From positions 1 through 13,583 of the forward strand of contig JAOXYB010037418.1 in the NCBI GenBank assembly GCA_028565635.1: DNA of 13,583 nucleotides, in the 5' to 3' direction. The stretch comes from Phoronis ovalis (taxonomy: Eukaryota; Phoronida; Phoronidae). Numbering within the stretch: position 1 is the first letter of the stretch; each line of letters starts with the position of its first letter. A program made the translations under genes and the position numbers. Positions 10,901 through 13,583 of this stretch are shown one piece after another. The notes beneath the pieces were generated by a model. The model was not told the origin of the DNA and did not search any database. It was given only the letters and a program-made list of their open reading frames with translations.

Positions 10901-13366
10901 TTAAGATGTTTATTTTTAGATTCCCCACGCGTATTTTAAAGAACTAATTGAACTATTTTACCTTTTGTGTTGCTAAACCTGATTCATGCAGAGTACCCTA
11001 TTATAATAGAGGGAGTTCTTTTCTAATCTAAACACGAAATAAATAAATGACAAAATATAATTATACGGGAATCCTCTTCCACACTGGAAGAGTTGAAGTT
11101 AATTAAAAATTAGCACATTATTGTAGTAAACTATTACAGATGAAGAAACTCAAATACTTGAATCGTAATTGACATTTCCATAATAAATATATATTTACAT
11201 AATTCTGATCAAAAAGATATATTTGTGACTTGAAACAAATTAAAACTGAAGCCAGCGAGCAACCTAACCTCTGAAAACTCCTTATATGGAGAAATTGAGA
11301 GGATGTTCAAGCGGCCAATCCTGTAACTTCACAAATCCCACAAACAACAAAAATAATTTATATATAAAAATATAATTTAAAAATTAGCTGCCTTTCTGAA
11401 GGTGTCCGAGACCTGAACTAAAAACCTAACACAATGGCAAACTATTTATCACATACCTTTCGCGCCTTCCTAAATTGCCCAATTATCACAATCATAAACC
11501 TCAACGGACTGAATGCATTCAGGATCCGAAACGAACAGAAATTATTTACTTCCTCATTACATATCGAAATTAAATACGTATATAGTACACGATAGCCGTG
11601 AGCCGATCTGTTAGAGAGTGATAATTTTATTCTGAATGAAATGTCCGTGTTTCAATTTATAAGCAGTGTTTACAAAATTCGATTTCAGACTTTGAACCTG
11701 TTCTTCTTCATAACAAGATGATACGTGAACTACACGATAAGTTTACAAGTGTCGATTTGAACAAACTGCTCTCTCAGTGTACGGATATATTAAGGTATTT
11801 ACCATACATATTAATTTATTTACTAGTGCGCTCATTTTTGTGCTTTGTAAAATGTCTCGTGTTCCAAATGTTGAAAAATATAAATTTGCTTTGAAATGAA
11901 CCTTTGCGACGTTGATACAAGAGCTCGGTTAATTTACTTAGTTGCGTTTTGTTTGAAAACTGTGGTAATGTCATGTCATTATTATAAATTGAATTATTCT
12001 GTAGCTCTGCTAAATGGCCCTACGTACACAACATATATCAATTGCTTGAAACGTGTGAAACGAAAGGTTTGGTATGTACCGGAAGATATGACGCATTTGA
12101 AGGGTGTGATTTGATACAAGAGTGCAGTTATCTGATTCAAGAGTATAGTCAATGTATACTGGAGGTATCAGGTTTGTGAATGTTTCTGGTCTTTTATCAT
12201 ATTACATTGGTTAATATCGGATGACATTACAACTTTACTCACTGTTACATACAGGGGTCCTAAGTTTGGATAAGCGTGGATATCGTAACAATAGAATAAG
12301 CAACAATAGGGAACATATTACGTTTCAGGTGAAACCTGTATTGAAAATATGAATACATTAAATAATATTTCAACTTTGATGCACATAGCAAACTATTAAT
12401 TATCATTACCGTGGTTGTAGGGCTTTATTACAATGTTCAGCACATGTTTATTAAAGTAATAACTGTATATGCTGATAATTATATCAATCATTTATATAAC
12501 TAATAAACAGCACTGCATATCAATTACTTAGCAAGGAGATGACTGATTTAAGTATTATTACTAGACATATGTTATGACGTTTGCAGTTCTGGGACGAAAT
12601 AATAAACTACTACGTGAATTAGGCGATGATTGGGTGATCGTTGCAATGCACCTTGGTATGGAGATTTCAAGCTTAGTAGAGCTTGATGCTACAAAACTGC
12701 TAATGCAATGGCTAAGATGTTGCCAGGAAGATAGAAGTCAACTTCTAAAGTTAAAGATGGCATTTGTGAGAAGTCAGAGACAAGATCTTATGAAAATGTT
12801 GGCGTCTAGTTTAAAGGGTAAGTAGATTATATAAATGTGTATAACAAATGACGTCACAGTGTGTTAACAATGTGAAAGAAAATGTTAAACGATAAACAAA
12901 CAAGGCTTCTGAAATATGTTGTTTGGAGACAAATATCTCCCTTCTCGTGTTTCTAGTAAGGTATGATGCTAAAGAGCACACATGTTGTAGCAACACAATC
13001 GAATGAACACAGTTTTACTAGGTGTCACTTTTGAAAATCGCTCAGAGGATAGTTTGCTATTAATTGAGAATGTTTAACGTTTATTTTATAATAATATGTT
13101 GACAGTTGATGCCAAAACGTAACTTTTATTATTTTCAGTTCCTAAAACTTGAAAAGGTATTTTACTCAATAATTTGCAGCGTCTTAACTGGCATTTATTC
13201 TGATTATTTTATTTGTATGTTACAAAGGACAAATAAATCCTATGACAATACCATTCGTTCAAAGAGTAAAGTTATTAAATTGGTACATCAAATATGTCGT
13301 TGTCTCCTGCAGGTTTACATCCTAAATACACCAAAGATGAACTAGAGACGACCTCTGGATCGGATA
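1029..13366 (+). CDS. HEPN(DZIP3)-Death-LRR-Roc-COR-Death multidomain protein, 3' incomplete
   Basis: Gene-level entry. Proposed join: 1029-1935, 2721-2990, 3232-3369, 3656-6976, 7772-7840, 8808-8828, 9801-9863, 10035-10082, 11689-11794, 12128-12171, 12587-12817, 13313-13366, continuing beyond the window. Each junction keeps the frame open and uses GT...AG; all introns but the one after 11794 are phase 1. The product has an N-terminal DZIP3-like HEPN domain, a Death-like domain, an acidic linker, a second Death-like domain, about 18 LRRs of 23 residues, a Roc GTPase (P-loop GESLAGKT), a COR region, variable linkers and a third Death-like domain. No kinase is seen after COR, so it is nearer to MFHAS1-type Roco proteins than to LRRK. 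A cytosolic innate-immune or cell-death role is inferred. An alternative is two adjacent genes, HEPN-Death and Death-Roco; the perfect phase match across 1935/2721, 2990/3232 and 3369/3656 argues for one. Confidence 0.72.
1936..2720 (+). other. intron 1 (785 bp), carries a probable solo LTR
   Basis: Runs from donor gtaaga at 1936 to acceptor tgtgtaatag at 2720. It is AT-rich except for about 2425-2655, which is clearly richer in GC and is described separately as an LTR candidate. The minus-strand open frame across 2299-2532 has no recognisable domain and mostly overlaps that element, so I do not call it a gene. Confidence 0.7.
2425..2654 (-). mobile_element. probable solo LTR of a Gypsy-like retrotransposon
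   Basis: On the minus strand the block starts TGTCCTG and ends CAGGACA, a 7-bp inverted terminal repeat with the TG...CA ends usual for LTRs. It is 230 bp and richer in GC than the intron around it. Read on the minus strand it has a TATAAA (plus 2585-2590) followed about 45 bases on by AATAAA (plus 2536-2541), the order expected for promoter and poly(A) signal. A 9-bp stem, gttgtctat 2475-2483 with atagacaac 2505-2513, lies in the part corresponding to U5. There is no primer-binding site or internal coding next to it, and no clean target-site duplication, so it would be an old solo LTR. The element family is inferred from shape only. Confidence 0.45.
2721..2990 (+). CDS. exon 2: Death-like domain 1
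   Basis: The acceptor tgtgtaatag|AT and the donor CATA|gtaagt (2991) bound a 90-codon exon, phase 1 at both ends (residues 303-392). It holds a complete Death-fold pattern: LMDQLGGDW, then FFVGIYLG, then an LDA turn, then LLDRLQ, then a final helix with F-x-K-C-E-R-D-D-L-I-D-Q-L. The LG-DW opening and the late R-x-D-L match Death domains of adaptor and receptor proteins. It closely resembles the domain in exon 10 of this gene. Likely role: homotypic assembly with other Death-domain proteins, by family knowledge. The internal ATG at 2735 is not needed as a start, because the frame continues into exon 1 through the splice. Confidence 0.8.
3232..3369 (+). CDS. exon 3: acidic linker
   Basis: A 46-codon exon, phase 1 at both ends (residues 393-438), after acceptor tttatttcag and before donor GAAG|gtagaa. 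It starts with NFIEQSEKSFADML, which could be one helix, and continues as a Glu/Thr/Asp-rich stretch (DAEEAETKE). No domain is recognised. It joins the two Death-like domains. An alternative donor 15 bases earlier (AAT|gtagag at 3355) keeps the same phase but is a weaker match. Confidence 0.65.
3370..3655 (+). other. intron 3 (286 bp)
   Basis: AT-rich intron from gtagaa to taattttgttttcag. Nothing else was recognised in it. Confidence 0.65.
3656..6976 (+). CDS. exon 4: Death-like domain 2, LRRs, Roc GTPase, COR
   Basis: A single 1,107-codon exon (residues 439-1545). After acceptor gttttcag comes a Death-like domain (about 442-525: F-K-T-V-A-R-K-L, then Y-P-N-S-L, then a late C-G-R). LRRs fill 4051-5322 (residues 571-994): about 18 repeats of the 23-residue L-x-x-L-x-L-x-x-N-x-L-x-x-L-P type, repeat 3 being longer. 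The Roc domain has P-loop GESLAGKT (5404-5427), switch II DFGGHE (5545-5562) and THTD (5725-5736), the Roco form of the guanine-specificity motif. The COR region follows to about 6880 and includes CVLCPHC (6808-6828). The donor CTTAG|gtgagt at 6977 is strong and phase 1; reading through adds a hydrophobic tail and a stop at 7099-7101. The role, nucleotide-switched signalling or assembly, comes from the Roco family. Confidence 0.88.
7008..7053. repeat. 46-bp near-palindrome close to the exon 4 donor
   Basis: The arms are centred between 7030 and 7031 with almost no loop. gttcgc (7008-7013) pairs with gcgaac (7048-7053), gaataa (7017-7022) with ttattc (7039-7044), and act (7027-7029) with agt (7032-7034). 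About 17 of 22 positions per arm pair, and several mismatches are C opposite A, as single transitions would leave. It lies 31 bases inside the intron. Confidence 0.65.
7151..7318. repeat. imperfect tandem repeat, two copies of about 84 bp
   Basis: gagacaagttcctctagat at 7151 recurs as tagacaggtccctctagat at 7235. The later part gttcc-acattgtcctacaaaa (about 7194-7214) matches gttcctccatactgtcccataaa (about 7274-7296). The two copies abut and are well diverged, so this is an old duplication with no coding frame. Confidence 0.5.
7772..7840 (+). CDS. exon 5: charged helical linker exon
   Basis: A 23-codon exon, phase 1 at both ends (residues 1546-1568), between acceptor ttttttttcag and donor AACG|gtaata. 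The peptide starts EVSEEQGKR and continues Lys/Glu-rich to IEEN, a likely charged helix that extends the end of COR. The acceptor is very strong and the frame is open across the exon. It shares both ends of its sequence with exon 6. Confidence 0.6.
7841..8807 (+). other. intron 5 (967 bp)
   Basis: Mostly unique AT-rich sequence. An imperfect inverted repeat, cttccatata 8029-8038 with tatatggaag 8122-8131, has flanking gcaca/tgtgc matches and could be a small MITE remnant or chance. The minus-strand open frame over 8019-8267 shows no domain and is not called. Confidence 0.5.
8029..8131. repeat. inverted repeat, 10-bp perfect core
   Basis: cttccatata at 8029-8038 is the reverse complement of tatatggaag at 8122-8131, with a short further match outward (gcaca at 8024-8028, tgtgc at 8134-8138). 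The span is about 115 bp with outer arms. It could be a degraded MITE, but in AT-rich DNA a chance match is quite possible. Confidence 0.3.
8808..8828 (+). CDS. exon 6: candidate 21-base microexon, shortened copy of exon 5
   Basis: After acceptor tatattttcag the frame reads A-S-E-E-Q-E-N and reaches AACG|gtcaac, which keeps phase 1. Exon 5 reads V-S-E-E-Q, sixteen more residues, then E-N and the same AACG|gt ending, so this looks like exon 5 with an in-frame internal deletion. The donor gtcaac is weak. If it is not used, the frame runs on for 31 more codons to a stop at 8921-8923, with AATAAA directly after, so this may instead be an alternative last exon. It may also be unused. Confidence 0.4.
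8829..9800 (+). other. intron 6 (972 bp), or 3'UTR start if exon 6 is terminal
   Basis: AT-rich. AATAAA lies at 8927-8932, just after an in-frame stop at 8921-8923. A possible 48-base phase-1 segment at 9670-9717 has a good acceptor but a poor donor and is not called. Nothing else was recognised. Confidence 0.45.
8927..8932 (+). promoter_or_regulatory. possible poly(A) signal AATAAA
   Basis: It lies 4 bases after the in-frame stop that follows exon 6 read-through (8921-8923). If used, it would end a short isoform lacking the third Death-like domain. AATAAA is common by chance in DNA this rich in A and T. Confidence 0.25.
9801..9863 (+). CDS. exon 7: linker exon
   Basis: A 21-codon exon, phase 1 at both ends, between acceptor ttatttatttag and donor GACAG|gtacag. 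The peptide begins VQGHTIDQEVHEEAR and ends SKEPRT; it is hydrophilic with no domain. Both splice sites are good, and the phase agrees with the exons on either side. It was found by splice logic alone, since the frame is too short to stand out as an open reading frame. Confidence 0.6.
10035..10082 (+). CDS. exon 8: short Ser/Thr-rich linker exon
   Basis: A 16-codon exon, phase 1 at both ends, between a strong acceptor (tttttcttttttaaag) and a good donor AACAG|gtatgt. The peptide is ETEKYGDSNTATLSAT, low complexity and probably flexible. The longer open frame running from 9983 through this exon is mostly intron. Confidence 0.6.
11074..11092. repeat. perfect 8-bp hairpin with 3-base loop
   Basis: ctcttcca (11074-11081) pairs with tggaagag (11085-11092) across the loop cac. 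It is inside intron 8 and followed by no T-run. No function is evident. Confidence 0.5.
11509..11522. repeat. perfect 14-bp palindrome
   Basis: ctgaatgcattcag equals its own reverse complement. It is in intron 8 and could be a binding site for a dimeric factor or simply chance. Confidence 0.45.
11689..11794 (+). CDS. exon 9: helical segment, boundaries uncertain
   Basis: After acceptor aaattcgatttcag the phase-1 frame reads DFEPVLLHNKMIRELHDKF, then TSVDLNKLLSQCTDIL. The pattern looks like one or two amphipathic helices of a Death-fold type domain, but it is too short for a whole one. The best donor is TTAAG|gtattt at 11795, which leaves phase 2 and breaks the phase-1 rule of this gene. A weaker donor at CAGT|gtacgg (11779) would keep phase 1. 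Which is used decides whether exon 9b is needed. Confidence 0.5.
12128..12171 (+). CDS. exon 9b: tentative 44-base exon
   Basis: If exon 9 ends in phase 2 at 11794, a segment from gtgcag|TT (12128) to ATCAG|gtttgt (12172) restores phase 1 and reads SYLIQEYSQCILEVS, which continues the helical character of exon 9. An acceptor at 12148 would give a shorter 23-base version in the same phase. The acceptor lacks a good pyrimidine tract. Chance is a real alternative. Confidence 0.3.
12172..12586 (+). other. intron before exon 10 (about 415 bp)
   Basis: AT-rich. It holds a plausible acceptor at 12328 (ttacgtttcag) whose phase-1 frame runs 23 codons to a stop at 12397-12399 without a usable donor; this could be an alternative last exon but is not called. 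Nothing else was seen. Confidence 0.45.
12587..12817 (+). CDS. exon 10: Death-like domain 3
   Basis: A 77-codon exon, phase 1 at both ends, between acceptor gacgtttgcag and donor AAGG|gtaagt (12818). It encodes a complete Death-fold domain: LLRELGDDW, VIVAMHLGM, a SLVELDA turn, LLMQWL, then a final helix with R-S-Q-R-Q-D-L-M-K-M-L. L-x-x-LG-x-DW and LDA match exon 2 position by position, so the two are probably duplicates of one module. It lies C-terminal to the Roc-COR core, where LRRK proteins carry a kinase. The ATG at 12574 is inside the preceding intron and probably not a start, though an independent Death-only transcript cannot be excluded. Confidence 0.78.
12818..13312 (+). other. intron 11 (495 bp)
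   Basis: From gtaagt to a strong acceptor, gttgtctcctgcag. The open frame across 13106-13345 is in another frame from exon 11 and is not called. Nothing else was recognised. Confidence 0.6.
13313..13366 (+). CDS. exon 11: hydrophilic linker exon
   Basis: An 18-codon exon, phase 1 at both ends, between acceptor tctcctgcag and donor GATA|gtaagt. The peptide begins GLHPKYTKDELETT and ends SGSD. It is acidic and flexible, like exons 7 and 8. The good donor shows that the gene goes on past the window, perhaps to further Death-like modules. Confidence 0.65.
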
Positions 13367-13583
13367 GTAAGTCAAATACATTCGAAGTTAGTAAACAATG
13401 TGCAGGATATATAATAAAATGTCACACATGGCTACTGGAAGCAACGTGACCACATACGTCGCTCGAAATCTATAGGAAGTTATCGTGAAACAATACATAA
13501 CAAATTTGTAACGAGGCTAATCATGTCTGAGATGTAAATGGTATAGGCAATCTTGCATTGCTTTGCATTAATTGATATATATC
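13367..13583 (+). other. start of the next intron, runs off the window
   Basis: Begins gtaagtc at 13367. No acceptor followed by an open phase-1 frame is seen before the end. Confidence 0.6.

Larger units (their letters stand above)
10083..11688 (+). other. intron 8 (1,606 bp), longest intron
   Basis: No supported exon. It contains a perfect 8-bp hairpin with a 3-base loop at 11074-11092 and a perfect 14-bp palindrome ctgaatgcattcag at 11509-11522. Around 11240-11540 the base composition is a little richer in GC, which could mark old inserted DNA, but I see no ends to it. A candidate exon after ttacag at 11139 fails on phase. Confidence 0.5.

Noticed and set aside
11140-11164. Possible 25-base exon after ctattacag
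   Set aside because: Leaves phase 2, and the next exon read in phase 2 stops at once.
11896-12114. 72-codon plus-strand open frame with ATG
   Set aside because: Lies between exons 9 and 9b, out of phase with both, with no splice sites in register and no domain.
12329-12399. Possible exon after ttacgtttcag ending in a stop
   Set aside because: No donor before the stop and no poly(A) signal close by; a real last exon here would cut off the well-supported Death domain in exon 10.
12574-12586. ATG at 12574 as start of a separate small Death-domain gene
   Set aside because: The acceptor at 12586 joins the same frame to the upstream exons in the expected phase, so an internal exon is the simpler reading.
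13106-13345. 79-codon plus-strand open frame
   Set aside because: Crosses the strong acceptor at 13312 in the wrong frame for the exon 11 junction and has no domain.

Overview
The window looks like nuclear DNA of an AT-rich invertebrate animal, most likely a lophotrochozoan and probably a bivalve mollusc. It has long AT-rich introns with clear GT...AG boundaries, a good Kozak context at the start codon, and a protein that joins a DZIP3-type HEPN domain, Death-fold domains and a Roco (LRR-Roc-COR) core. HEPN/Death/Roco proteins of this kind are expanded in bivalves. The taxon is an inference; nothing in the sequence fixes the species.

Almost everything that can be supported belongs to one plus-strand gene that starts at ATG 1029 and is still open at the right edge. 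From splice sites and reading frame I reconstruct: exon 1 (1029-1935, HEPN plus a helical acidic tail), exon 2 (2721-2990, Death-like domain), exon 3 (3232-3369, acidic linker), exon 4 (3656-6976, a large exon with a second Death-like domain, about 18 LRRs, a Roc GTPase and a COR region), short linker exons 5-8 (7772-7840, 8808-8828, 9801-9863, 10035-10082), exon 9 (11689-11794) with a tentative partner exon 9b (12128-12171), exon 10 (12587-12817, third Death-like domain) and exon 11 (13313-13366, linker). Nearly every intron is phase 1, so most internal exons can be skipped or included without changing frame. The joined coding sequence runs to about 1,750 codons before the window ends.

The domain order resembles an intracellular immune or cell-death receptor: a possible N-terminal RNase effector (HEPN, with an RNTLYGH match to the Rx4-6H motif), Death domains for assembly, LRRs as a sensor, and a Roc-COR GTPase switch, with a Death domain rather than a kinase after COR. 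Function is inferred from domain content only.

The first kilobase holds no gene I can support, apart from a probable 5'UTR exon piece just before the ATG and a compact TAATAATCGCC motif cluster (618-703). Introns hold a probable solo LTR on the minus strand (2425-2654), a 46-bp near-palindrome just inside the donor of exon 4, an imperfect 84-bp tandem repeat (7151-7318) and a few small hairpins. No tRNA, rRNA, CRISPR or bacterial-type feature was seen.
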